Shown one piece after another: positions 16,275-24,277 of a stretch of DNA of 48,201 bases. Positions within the stretch are counted from its first letter, which is position 1. Every line of letters begins with the position of its first letter. Both the position numbers and the translations under genes were made by a program. Below the pieces are notes generated by a model. It saw only the letters and a list, made by a program, of their open reading frames with translations, made no database searches and was not told the DNA's origin. Source of the stretch: Clostridia bacterium. Its GTDB lineage: Bacteria > Bacillota > Clostridia > Oscillospirales > CAG-272. The stretch is taken from contig JAGANX010000049.1 in NCBI GenBank assembly GCA_017623975.1, positions 1 through 48,201 on the forward strand. The letters run 5' to 3'.

Positions 16275-16730
16275 ATGTTTACTAAATACAATAATTTAAA
16301 CATTCCCAAAAATTATAGTGGGAACAGATTCAAGCAGCCTACACAAGATATGGGCATGAAAACACACCGTGCGCAAGAAACAGCACCGAAGTCGATGGTC
16401 AAGACCTCCGTTTCACCATATGCCCATGAGATTTTTGAGCAAAGCCACAAAAGTGTTGAAGAAACGGAGGAGCTGATTTATAATGACCAATTAGAAACGA
16501 ATGAAGAAAAGATTTCGGAAGAAATAATCCACACTCCACTTGAAAAAACGGAAAATTGTGATAGTAATATTAAAGACAAACCCTTAGCAGAAAAAGGGAT
16601 AACACATATTTTTGACAATATTAAAAATGACGATTTATTACTTCTTTCTTTAATTCTATTGTTAGCAAAGGACAATACAGAGGGTGGCTTTGATGCTATT
16701 GCTATTCTTGCTCTGCTTTTAATGTATTAG
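16275..16730 (+). CDS. Unknown protein with hydrophobic C-terminus
   Basis: This 151-residue protein is mostly polar and probably disordered (Asn-, Gln- and Glu-rich) up to residue 115. It then has two short hydrophobic blocks, DDLLLLSLILLLA and AIAILALLLMY, ending directly at the stop codon. Acidic residues followed by leucine runs at the C-terminus are a pattern I have seen in clostridial proteins of unknown role. TGAGGT before the ATG is the ribosome binding site. The last 29 bp overlap the convergent gene. A membrane-associated tail is possible, but neither block is long enough to be a certain transmembrane helix. Confidence 0.72.
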   Translation: MFTKYNNLNIPKNYSGNRFKQPTQDMGMKTHRAQETAPKSMVKTSVSPYAHEIFEQSHKSVEETEELIYNDQLETNEEKISEEIIHTPLEKTENCDSNIKDKPLAEKGITHIFDNIKNDDLLLLSLILLLAKDNTEGGFDAIAILALLLMY

Positions 16731-17598
16731 GCATAAATATATCCATAACGTAAGAAACAAATGCTTTTTGATCCTGTACAAAGGAAGCTGCACTGAATTT
16801 TCCGGTTTTGTTTATCATTTCAGTTATTACAAAACTTGTTTTTATTTCATTGGGTCTAATTAAAAAATCATAATCTATTCCATCAGCATCACAAAGAGAT
16901 GTTAGAAACATCAGGCGCATAGCTATCTTTGGGTAAAGCTCCATAAATTCATGAAGTCCTCTCGTATTTTGAAACGTATTCGTGCTCACGGAAATTGAAA
17001 AGACAAAATTACCCAAAATTTTATCAACACTTATTTTAATTGGGTTTCTGTACTCAATTTCATTCAGTGCAATTATCATACCTACTATCAAAGTAGAAAG
17101 ATGGTTAAAATTAACGTAAAGATCCGTTTCCACTTCTGATTTTTCAAATTCAAATTTTCTGTAAGCAAACCTTAGATCCTCCTGCATTGCATCTATTACT
17201 TTAAGCACCAAATCGTTTAGCTTAACACTGCCGGTTACGCCCTTACCTATAATCTCAGCGTATGCAGAAAACAGCTTTTTATCCTCTGTTATTTCATCAT
17301 CCCCCACACCGGTAGAATGGAAAAAGCAAAGTTCAACTGTCTTTGTAGCACCTGATCCCACAATTTTCACTACTACCTTTTCAAATTTGCAGCCTGTTGG
17401 TACTACTACATCTATTCTATTGTCGAAAACTGACAGCTTTCTAATATAATTCAAATCTACATATTTTGATATGCTATTACCTATCTTTATGGGATACAAG
17501 TCAGTTTTGGCTCTATTGTTTAAATATATTACATTCCCGTTTAGGTCAGCTACAATTGTTGGCGGCTCTTGCCTGCCCATATTACCTTTTCTTCTCAT
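16702..17598 (-). CDS. PAS-like / degenerate histidine-kinase-like regulatory protein
   Basis: This 298-residue soluble protein begins with a PAS-like segment (PPTIVADLNGNVIYLNNRAK, residues 12-31) and continues with a region laid out like the helical and ATPase parts of a sensor kinase. One segment (NFNHLSTLIVGMIIALNEIEYRNPIKISVD) sits where an N-box would be, but the usual HE/HD phospho-acceptor motif and the G1/G2 glycine boxes are absent. It might be a ligand-binding regulator or an anti-sigma-like protein. AAAGGG lies before the chosen ATG; a second ATG six codons later also has a fair site. It converges on the small-gene operon with a 29-bp overlap. Function is inferred weakly. Confidence 0.6.
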   Translation of the reverse strand: MRRKGNMGRQEPPTIVADLNGNVIYLNNRAKTDLYPIKIGNSISKYVDLNYIRKLSVFDNRIDVVVPTGCKFEKVVVKIVGSGATKTVELCFFHSTGVGDDEITEDKKLFSAYAEIIGKGVTGSVKLNDLVLKVIDAMQEDLRFAYRKFEFEKSEVETDLYVNFNHLSTLIVGMIIALNEIEYRNPIKISVDKILGNFVFSISVSTNTFQNTRGLHEFMELYPKIAMRLMFLTSLCDADGIDYDFLIRPNEIKTSFVITEMINKTGKFSAASFVQDQKAFVSYVMDIFMPNTLKAEQE

Positions 17599-17624
17599 AT
17601 TTTCCCTTTATTTTCCTTTACTTG

Positions 17625-17653
17625 TTGCTTTTTCTTTTTTCTTATGCTAAAAT
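17625..17653 (+). promoter_or_regulatory. Candidate promoter of hprK
   Basis: TTGCTT (17625-17630), 17-bp spacer, TAAAAT (17648-17653), about 60 bp before the hprK start. A fair but not perfect match. Confidence 0.5.
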
Positions 17654-17711
17654 AAATTAAAGTAGCCTCATGTATCTTTTGATTTTCACGAGGTCGGCAT
17701 AGGAGGAAATT

Positions 17712-18650
17712 ATGGATAACAACGCTAAAACCACAAAATCCGTTGCATTAACTACACTTATCAAGGAATTCAACCTTGAAACCATATATGCGCCTGATAA
17801 TTTAGATTCAGTTATTATCACAAGGCCTGAAATTAACCGTCCCGGACTTCCGTTAACAGGCTTCTTTGACTATTTTGACCCTGAAAGAATCCATATTATT
17901 GGCAGGGTCGAAGCAATTTATCTTGCTAAATGCACTCCACAAGAGCGCAGAGACAAATTACGCGCATTTATGGAGAAAAAACCAATTTGCATCATCACTG
18001 CAAGGAACATCGGTCCTTATCCGGAAATGATTGAATTTGCTGAGGAATTTAAAATTCCTCTCCTCAAAACCTCCGTTTCCACAAACAGCTTTATCTCCTC
18101 GGTTATCGCCTCCTTAAAGGTTCACTTAGCACCTACCATTACAAGACACGGTGTTTTAGTTGAGGTTTACGGTGAAGGCATATTAATCACAGGCGACAGC
18201 GGAATCGGAAAAAGTGAAACCGCTATTGAATTAATTAAGCGCGGTCACCGTTTAATTGCTGACGATGCTGTTGAGATTAGCAAGGTGTCCGAAAAAACTC
18301 TTGTTGGTAAAGCTCCCGAAATTATTAGGCACTATATGGAACTGCGTGGTATTGGAATTATTGACATCCGCCGTATTTTTGGTGCCGGATCTGTTAAAGA
18401 AACTGAAAAAATCGAGCTTGTTATCAACTTTGAGCCTTGGATTGAAGGTAAAATATACGACAGACTTGGTTTGGAAACAGAAAATATAGATATTCTCGGT
18501 ATTCAAGTGCCTTATATTAACGTACCTGTTCGTCCAGGCAGGAATTTGGCGGTAATTTTGGAAATCGCTGCCATGAATTCCCGTCTTAAAAAGATGGGAT
18601 ATAATACTGCCGAGGAATTCAATAAAAAATTGGAAGAAATATATAAATAA
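17712..18650 (+). CDS. hprK: HPr kinase/phosphorylase
   Basis: This 312-residue bifunctional enzyme phosphorylates and dephosphorylates Ser46 of HPr, the switch for carbon catabolite repression with CcpA in Firmicutes. Visible marks are Walker A GDSGIGKSE (161-169), the RHG segment with H146, ADD (183-185) with the expected catalytic aspartates, and the family signature MELRGIGIIDIRRIFGAGSV near 209-228. Length is normal. GGAGG stands 7 nt before the ATG. It has its own promoter and terminator; lgt, often next to hprK, is not here. Its presence suggests CcpA-type control of sugar genes such as the neighbouring alpha-galactosidase. Confidence 0.97.
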   Translation: MDNNAKTTKSVALTTLIKEFNLETIYAPDNLDSVIITRPEINRPGLPLTGFFDYFDPERIHIIGRVEAIYLAKCTPQERRDKLRAFMEKKPICIITARNIGPYPEMIEFAEEFKIPLLKTSVSTNSFISSVIASLKVHLAPTITRHGVLVEVYGEGILITGDSGIGKSETAIELIKRGHRLIADDAVEISKVSEKTLVGKAPEIIRHYMELRGIGIIDIRRIFGAGSVKETEKIELVINFEPWIEGKIYDRLGLETENIDILGIQVPYINVPVRPGRNLAVILEIAAMNSRLKKMGYNTAEEFNKKLEEIYK

Positions 18651-18680
18651 AGGTGGCAAAACTGCCACCTTTACTTTTTT
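18649..18680 (+). terminator. Terminator of hprK
   Basis: A 10-bp stem AAAGGTGGCA/TGCCACCTTT (18649-18672) with an AAAC loop, followed by ACTTTTTT. The first arm overlaps the stop codon. Confidence 0.9.
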
Positions 18681-20877
18681 ATGCTAATGTAATGTGGTAA
18701 AGTCTTGATGGATATGAAAAGAAATCGTATTCAAGCATAAAACCAATGTTCATAAGTGCAGAGCCTGTATATACTCTATCCCCACCGTTTATCCTGTACT
18801 TCTTTTCAGGGCAAAGTCCTTTAACCTTTACATACTCAGGGGCTGTACAAGCATCTGTTTCATAACGAACTGCGCATACAAGTGCTTCACTACCGTCAGG
18901 CTTTACAGTTTCCCAAGCGCAATACAAGCTTTCATCAGGTGTAAACGGTGATATTAGCCTATAATAGTCACCACGTTGAATTAACTCGTAATACTTTTTA
19001 AATTCCTTTATTTGACGAGCAATTTCTGTTTTTTCCTCATCTGTCATCTTGGTTACATCAAGCTCCAAGCCATATGTACCAAAATAAGCTACATTTCCTC
19101 TCGTTTTAAGAGGAGTTACGCGTGCATTTTGGTGGTTAGGGCAAACAGAAACGTGTGCGCCCATTGTAGAAACAGGATATGCAAAGGATGTTCCGTACTG
19201 AATTTTCAAGCGGTCAATTGCATCACTGTTATCACTTGTCCAAACCTGTGGCATATAATAGAGCATACCCATATCAAAGCGTCCGCCGCCACCGGAGCAG
19301 CTTTCAAACAATATGTCAGGATATTTGCTTGTGATTTTTTCAAGCAGATCGTAAAGTCCGAGCATATAGCGATGATATACCTCGCCCTGCTTGTCTGCGG
19401 GTAGTGCAACACTATATAGGTCTGTTATGTGTCTGTTAAAGTCCCATTTTACATAAGAAATATTGGCACTGTCAAGAACCTTAACGAGTTGGTTATAAAT
19501 ATTATCTACAACATCCTTGCGGGAGAAATCCAATACGTACTGATTTCTCGATACTTGCGGTGCTCTGTTAGGCATTGCAAGGGCATAGTCGGGATGAGCA
19601 CGATAAAGGTCACTATCCTCTGAAATGCACTCCGGCTCAAACCAGATACCGAATTTCATACCTTCGTTATTGATTCTTTGTGCAAGCTCAGATAGTGTGC
19701 CTTGCAGCTTTTTCTCGTTTGGCGTCCAATCACCTAATGCACACCTATCGTTATCACGCTTACCAAACCAGCCGTCATCCATAACAAACAGCTCTACGCC
19801 CATTTTTTGTGCCTCGTGTGCCATGGCAACAAGCTTGTCTGCATTGAAATCAAAATACGTTCCTTCCCAGTTGTTAATCAATACCGGGCGCATAGCATTT
19901 TTAAACTTTCCTCTGCAAAGGTTGTTACGAATTGCTTTATGGAAGGAATTTGACATTTTAGCAAAGCCGCTATCACTATACACCATAGCAACCTCAGGGC
20001 AAGTGAATTTACCGTTTGGTTCAACCTCAAAATTAAAGTTTTCAGGGTTGATACCTGCAACCACACGTGTCTTCTCTTGTAAATTCTTTTCTGCGGAAAT
20101 TAGGAAGTTACCACTGTAAACTAAGCCTATACCCCAAGCAGAGCCATATTCCTCGTTAGCATTTTTGTCACAAACGACAACAAATGGGTTTTCCATATGA
20201 GAGGAAGCGCCTCGCATACTTGCAACGGAAATCCGGGAATGCTTGATGCTTGTCCTTTCAAGCATCCTTTCCCTTGTGTGTCTGCCGTGGAAATACACCA
20301 TATCATATGAGCCGGTTGGTAAATCTAACGTGAGAGTCATTGCTTTTTCAAGCTTTATTGAACAATTTGTTTTATTTTCGACTACAACACTTCTTGTTAT
20401 TAAATCATATTCCTCAAACACACCATAGTATAAATGGAAGTATACATCGTTTGTGTTATCCTTTAAGGTTACAACAAGAGTATCGGCATCATCACCGTAA
20501 AATGATGGCAAGCCGCTTAAGGAATATTTTCCTTTTTCGATATTCGCAGAAACAAAGCGTGGCTCTGCACCAAATGAACCGTCACCGTTGCGCACACCCA
20601 TTGCAGTCAACCTAAAATCTCCAATACCTGCACAAGAAAGCTCTTGATGCAATGCATTATATGAGTATGCCCACTTTTCATCAGGATAATCTGCGGGATT
20701 AGGAGAAAATGATGCTCCGTACACACACTCAACACCGTAGTGCATATCCATATAATCCATTTTTGCGCCATAATATGTATGCTCTAAGACACCACATTCA
20801 TCAACCTTCATTTGATACATTGTGTTCTTTGTAGTAAGTGTATATGTTTTATCTACACTGTTAAATACAATTGCCAT
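18679..20877 (-). CDS. Alpha-galactosidase, GH36
   Basis: This 732-residue enzyme removes terminal alpha-1,6-galactose from raffinose-family sugars and similar substrates. It has the GH36 layout: an N-terminal beta domain, a (beta/alpha)8 barrel and a C-terminal beta domain. Motifs are DDGWFG (367-372), YVKWDFNR with nucleophile D479, and WTSDNSDAIDRL with acid/base D549. The 70-residue distance between the two is what is expected for AgaA/AgaB-type enzymes. There is no signal peptide, so it acts in the cytoplasm on imported sugars. It starts with GGAGG upstream and has its own promoter. The neighbouring sugar-binding lipoprotein could be part of the same uptake route. Confidence 0.95.
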   Translation of the reverse strand: MAIVFNSVDKTYTLTTKNTMYQMKVDECGVLEHTYYGAKMDYMDMHYGVECVYGASFSPNPADYPDEKWAYSYNALHQELSCAGIGDFRLTAMGVRNGDGSFGAEPRFVSANIEKGKYSLSGLPSFYGDDADTLVVTLKDNTNDVYFHLYYGVFEEYDLITRSVVVENKTNCSIKLEKAMTLTLDLPTGSYDMVYFHGRHTRERMLERTSIKHSRISVASMRGASSHMENPFVVVCDKNANEEYGSAWGIGLVYSGNFLISAEKNLQEKTRVVAGINPENFNFEVEPNGKFTCPEVAMVYSDSGFAKMSNSFHKAIRNNLCRGKFKNAMRPVLINNWEGTYFDFNADKLVAMAHEAQKMGVELFVMDDGWFGKRDNDRCALGDWTPNEKKLQGTLSELAQRINNEGMKFGIWFEPECISEDSDLYRAHPDYALAMPNRAPQVSRNQYVLDFSRKDVVDNIYNQLVKVLDSANISYVKWDFNRHITDLYSVALPADKQGEVYHRYMLGLYDLLEKITSKYPDILFESCSGGGGRFDMGMLYYMPQVWTSDNSDAIDRLKIQYGTSFAYPVSTMGAHVSVCPNHQNARVTPLKTRGNVAYFGTYGLELDVTKMTDEEKTEIARQIKEFKKYYELIQRGDYYRLISPFTPDESLYCAWETVKPDGSEALVCAVRYETDACTAPEYVKVKGLCPEKKYRINGGDRVYTGSALMNIGFMLEYDFFSYPSRLYHITLA

Positions 20878-20907
20878 TTAATTGCCTCCATGAATACTTT
20901 TTTAATT

Positions 20908-20936
20908 AGTATATCATATTTATATATTTTTTTCAA
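20908..20936 (-). promoter_or_regulatory. Promoter of the alpha-galactosidase gene
   Basis: On the minus strand TTGAAA (20931-20936), 17-bp spacer, TATACT (20908-20913), about 30 bp before the ATG. No clear cre-like operator was seen near it. Confidence 0.7.
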
Positions 20937-20948
20937 CGATAAATAACA

Positions 20949-20974
20949 AAAATGGGCTGAAATCAGCCCATTTT
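20949..20974 (-). terminator. Terminator of the solute-binding protein gene
   Basis: AAAATGGGCTGA pairs with TCAGCCCATTTT around a short loop. On the minus strand it is followed by TTTTTGTTATTT. It stands just after the lipoprotein stop. Confidence 0.85.
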
Positions 20975-20984
20975 GTTTGTATGA

Positions 20985-22712
20985 TTACTCAGTATAGTCG
21001 TACCAAGCAAGGTTCCAGTTTGCGAGTGTTGCAAGAGCCTCTTCCGCTGCATCTGTATATTCAGATGTGAAGTTGTTCTTACCGGAAGCATAAGACTCGT
21101 TTTGAACGCTTGAAAGCAAGCCGTTCCAGCCGTACATGTAACCTTGGTCATAGCAGAGGTTCTTGAAGATGTATTCTTCAATAATGTGCATACTGTCTGC
21201 TGCTGTTTCAGGGTCAAGCTTTGTTCTAAGGTTTTCCTTATACGCGGACATTATGAATTTTTGACCTGTATAAGAAAGAATTTCAAAGAAGTAGTCAGAC
21301 ATTTCTCTGTCAGGAGTTGCCTTAGGAATACACATAACTACACTCTGGTATGAGCATGGTGTGTAATATGTGTCTTGGCTTTCAGAAAGCTTTGGACATG
21401 GGAGAAGACCTACCTTGAACTCATCTGTCTGTTGTGCAAAGTAGTCAGACTTTTGAATAACCTCGTTATAGAACAAAAGTCTTCCTTCTGTAAATGCAGC
21501 TTGGAGTGCAGTATAGTCGCCATCCCAACTTGTTCTTGCCCAGTCAGCGCCTGTGATTGTAAGAATCTTGTCGATAAGTGTACCAACCTTTGGATCGTCA
21601 AGAGAAAGCTTGTATTCCATTCCGCCATACTTACTTTCGCCAACGGAAACCTGTTTAATACCACTGTATTGGAAGAAACGGGACATATTTGTTGTACCGA
21701 AGCCGTATGTATCGTCATCAGTCCAGTTTGGATCACCCTCGTTCTTCTTAACGAGCTTAGCAACGTTTGTCATTTGGTCAATTGTCCACTTGCCGTCCTT
21801 AACCAATTGATAAAGGTCAGGGAAAGCTTCGAAGCCTGTTGTCATAGCAACGTTGTAGTAAATCAAGTAAGATGTTTGCTCATCAAGGAATGAGAAGTCA
21901 CCTGCTGCAAACAATGTGTGATCATAAACTGTGTAAGATTCAACCGCTGTTTGGCTGTAATATGAATTTGAAAGATTGATGTATTCTCTATTTGCTAAAT
22001 CATAAATACTGTTACCTGAAACGATTGTTTGCGCTTCCATCATACGTGGCATAGCGATGTGGTATTTTGTACCGGCACCTGAAACGATTGCCTCACTAAT
22101 GATGTTTGCGATTTGGCTACCGCGGGCATTGATCCAGTTAAGCTCAACGCCGTATGTATCTTTAATCTCTTGCGCTCTTCTAAGAACAGCAGAGTTAATG
22201 ATAACGCCAAAGCCAGCTGTGCTGTTCCAGTCATTTTCACCTACTGTCAATTCAACCTGTGACCAAGGAGCACTTGGTGCTTCACCGGTCCAAATTGTTG
22301 CAAGAATGTTAAGTGTGCTACCTTCCCATTTTGTTACAACTTCCGGGTATATATCCGGTTGTGGTGGTTTTGGGTCAACACCAGAACCGCCTGTTGAAGA
22401 ACCAGTGGAGCCGCTTGGAACTGTGGTGTCAGTTGTACCTGTGGAACCGCCTGTTGAGGAACCTGTGGAACCACTTGGTGGTGTTTCATCGCCTGGTTTT
22501 GAACCCTCTGTGCTGCTATTGTCTGAGCTGCCAGAACCCGGCTTGTCAGAGTTTGAAGTTCCGGTTGATGGTTTTGTTGATGGATCTGTATTGTCTTGCT
22601 GTTGCTTGCTTGACTCAGAAGAATCAACAGGATCATCGTTTGTTTTACCGCATGCTACGATACATGGAAGAAGCATCAAAGCAGCGAGTAAAAGTGCGAA
22701 AAACTTTTTCAT
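20985..22712 (-). CDS. Orphan extracellular sugar-binding lipoprotein (ABC type 1)
   Basis: This 575-residue lipoprotein begins with a signal ending in the lipobox CIVAC (Cys21). A linker of about 90 residues, rich in S, G, T and P, follows and contains a repeated PSGSTGSSTGGS block; a bacterial type 1 solute-binding domain then runs to the end. The class usually works with two permeases (MalF/MalG-like), but none is encoded in the window, so it may serve a transporter elsewhere or act as a surface sensor. GGAGG precedes the ATG at 22712; upstream in-frame starts are less likely. The ligand is unknown; nearness to alpha-galactosidase hints at alpha-galactosides. Confidence 0.82.
   Translation of the reverse strand: MKKFFALLLAALMLLPCIVACGKTNDDPVDSSESSKQQQDNTDPSTKPSTGTSNSDKPGSGSSDNSSTEGSKPGDETPPSGSTGSSTGGSTGTTDTTVPSGSTGSSTGGSGVDPKPPQPDIYPEVVTKWEGSTLNILATIWTGEAPSAPWSQVELTVGENDWNSTAGFGVIINSAVLRRAQEIKDTYGVELNWINARGSQIANIISEAIVSGAGTKYHIAMPRMMEAQTIVSGNSIYDLANREYINLSNSYYSQTAVESYTVYDHTLFAAGDFSFLDEQTSYLIYYNVAMTTGFEAFPDLYQLVKDGKWTIDQMTNVAKLVKKNEGDPNWTDDDTYGFGTTNMSRFFQYSGIKQVSVGESKYGGMEYKLSLDDPKVGTLIDKILTITGADWARTSWDGDYTALQAAFTEGRLLFYNEVIQKSDYFAQQTDEFKVGLLPCPKLSESQDTYYTPCSYQSVVMCIPKATPDREMSDYFFEILSYTGQKFIMSAYKENLRTKLDPETAADSMHIIEEYIFKNLCYDQGYMYGWNGLLSSVQNESYASGKNNFTSEYTDAAEEALATLANWNLAWYDYTE
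22384..22478. repeat. Two 35-bp direct repeats at 60-bp period in the lipoprotein linker
   Basis: 22384-22418 and 22444-22478 agree at 31 of 35 positions. They encode the two PSGSTGSSTGGS blocks of the Ser/Gly linker. Such coding repeats can expand or shrink by slippage or recombination. Confidence 0.85.
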
Positions 22713-22753
22713 TATAGACCTCCTAATAATTATTTTTACATTTCGCCGCAATT

Positions 22754-22782
22754 ATTATACTATATGTTTGCACAAAAATCAA
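22754..22782 (-). promoter_or_regulatory. Promoter of the solute-binding protein gene
   Basis: On the minus strand TTGATT (22777-22782), 17-bp spacer, TATAAT (22754-22759), about 40 bp before the start. Confidence 0.75.
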
Positions 22783-22857
22783 TACGAAATGTGTAATTTT
22801 TTGTAAATCTTTTATAAATAGATGATATTTAATAATAAATGTAGAAAATCTATGCTA

Positions 22858-24210
22858 TTATACAACACCCTGTGCAAGCATTGCGTCAGCAACCTTAATG
22901 AAGCCTGCAATGTTTGCGCCTGCTACCAAGTCATCACCTAAGCCGTATTGGTTAGATGCCTTAATTGAGTTATCAAAGATATTTTTCATAATGCCTTTAA
23001 GCTTTTCATCTACTTCCTCAGCAGTCCAGCTATAACGCATGGAGTTTTGTGACATTTCAAGACCTGATACAGCAACGCCGCCTGCATTTACAGCCTTTGA
23101 AGGAGCAACAATAACGCCATTTGCCTTCAAGTATGCAATAGCCTCATTAGTTGTAGGCATATTAGAAACCTCAACATAATACTTTACTCCGTTTGCAACA
23201 ATAGCCTCAGCTTCCTTCATACCAACCTCATTTTGTGTTGCGCATGGCATCAAGATATCAGCCTTTACGCCCCACGGCTTTTCACCCTTGAAGAACGGTA
23301 CGCCGAATTTATCAGCATAATCTTGAACTCTGTTACGGCAGGAAGCACGCATTTCAAGCATAAAGTTAATCTTTTCCTCTGTGCAAATACCGTCTTTGTC
23401 GTAGATATAACCGTCAGGACCGGAGATAGTAACAACCTTACCGCCAAGCTCGTTTACCTTTTTAACAGTACCCCAAGCAACGTTACCAAATCCTGAAATT
23501 GCAAAGGTTTTGCCCTTTATTGTATCCTTGAAGTAGTCAAGCATATTAACTGTATAGTAAACAGCACCGTAGCCTGTTGCCTCAGGACGAATAAGAGAAC
23601 CGCCGTATGAAACACCCTTACCTGTTAAAACGCCTGTAAACTCGTTACGAAGTCTTTTATATTGACCGAACATATAACCAACCTCACGCGCGCCAACGCC
23701 GATATCACCTGCCGGAACGTCAAGGTCAGCACCAATATGTCTTGAAAGCTCTGTCATAAAGCTTTGGCAGAAGCGCATAACCTCAGCATCGCTCTTGCCC
23801 TGTGGGTCAAAGTCAGAGCCGCCTTTACCACCGCCCATAGGAAGTGATGTCAAGCTGTTCTTAAATGTTTGTTCAAAGCCGAGGAACTTAATAATTCCTT
23901 CATAAACTGATGGATGGAAGCGGAGTCCGCCCTTATATGGACCGATTGCACTGTTAAACTGGATTCTAAATCCTCTGTTTACCTGTACCTTTCCATTGTC
24001 GTCAACCCACGGAACTCTGAATTTAATAATTCTTTCAGGTTCAACCATTCTTTCAAGTACGCCGCTTGTAATGTACTCGGGACGTGCTTCTACAACCGGC
24101 TCTATGGATTCCAAAACCTCTTTTACTGTTTGGTGAAATTCCGGTTCGTTTGCATTTCTCTTAACTACTCTTTCCATTAACTCGTTAAGATACTGATTTT
24201 TAAAGCTCAT
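22858..24210 (-). CDS. gdhA: NADP-type glutamate dehydrogenase
   Basis: This 450-residue hexameric-type glutamate dehydrogenase joins ammonium and 2-oxoglutarate to make glutamate. Marks are KGGLRFHPSVYEG, PMGGGKGGSDFDP with the catalytic lysine, PAGDIGVGAREVGYM with the catalytic aspartate, and a Rossmann fold with GFGNVAWG. Length and motifs fit the biosynthetic NADP-dependent bacterial group. AGGAGG precedes the ATG. It lies 67 bp after the discoidin-domain gene; I see no clear promoter or terminator of its own, so part of its transcription may come from upstream. Confidence 0.96.
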   Translation of the reverse strand: MSFKNQYLNELMERVVKRNANEPEFHQTVKEVLESIEPVVEARPEYITSGVLERMVEPERIIKFRVPWVDDNGKVQVNRGFRIQFNSAIGPYKGGLRFHPSVYEGIIKFLGFEQTFKNSLTSLPMGGGKGGSDFDPQGKSDAEVMRFCQSFMTELSRHIGADLDVPAGDIGVGAREVGYMFGQYKRLRNEFTGVLTGKGVSYGGSLIRPEATGYGAVYYTVNMLDYFKDTIKGKTFAISGFGNVAWGTVKKVNELGGKVVTISGPDGYIYDKDGICTEEKINFMLEMRASCRNRVQDYADKFGVPFFKGEKPWGVKADILMPCATQNEVGMKEAEAIVANGVKYYVEVSNMPTTNEAIAYLKANGVIVAPSKAVNAGGVAVSGLEMSQNSMRYSWTAEEVDEKLKGIMKNIFDNSIKASNQYGLGDDLVAGANIAGFIKVADAMLAQGVV

Positions 24211-24277
24211 TGTTGTTTTCCTCCTAATTCTCTTAAAACAATGATTTATTTTATGCTCTTTTTAGTTGAGCCAACTA

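Noticed and set aside
19625..20119. Open frame of 164 codons on the plus strand opposite alpha-galactosidase
   Set aside because: Shadow of a well-supported GH36 gene, with no ribosome binding site and no protein-like pattern.
22057..22806. Open frame of about 250 codons on the plus strand opposite the lipoprotein gene
   Set aside because: It is antisense to the Ser/Gly/Pro-rich linker, which favours long open frames by composition; it has no convincing ribosome binding site and runs through the lipoprotein promoter.
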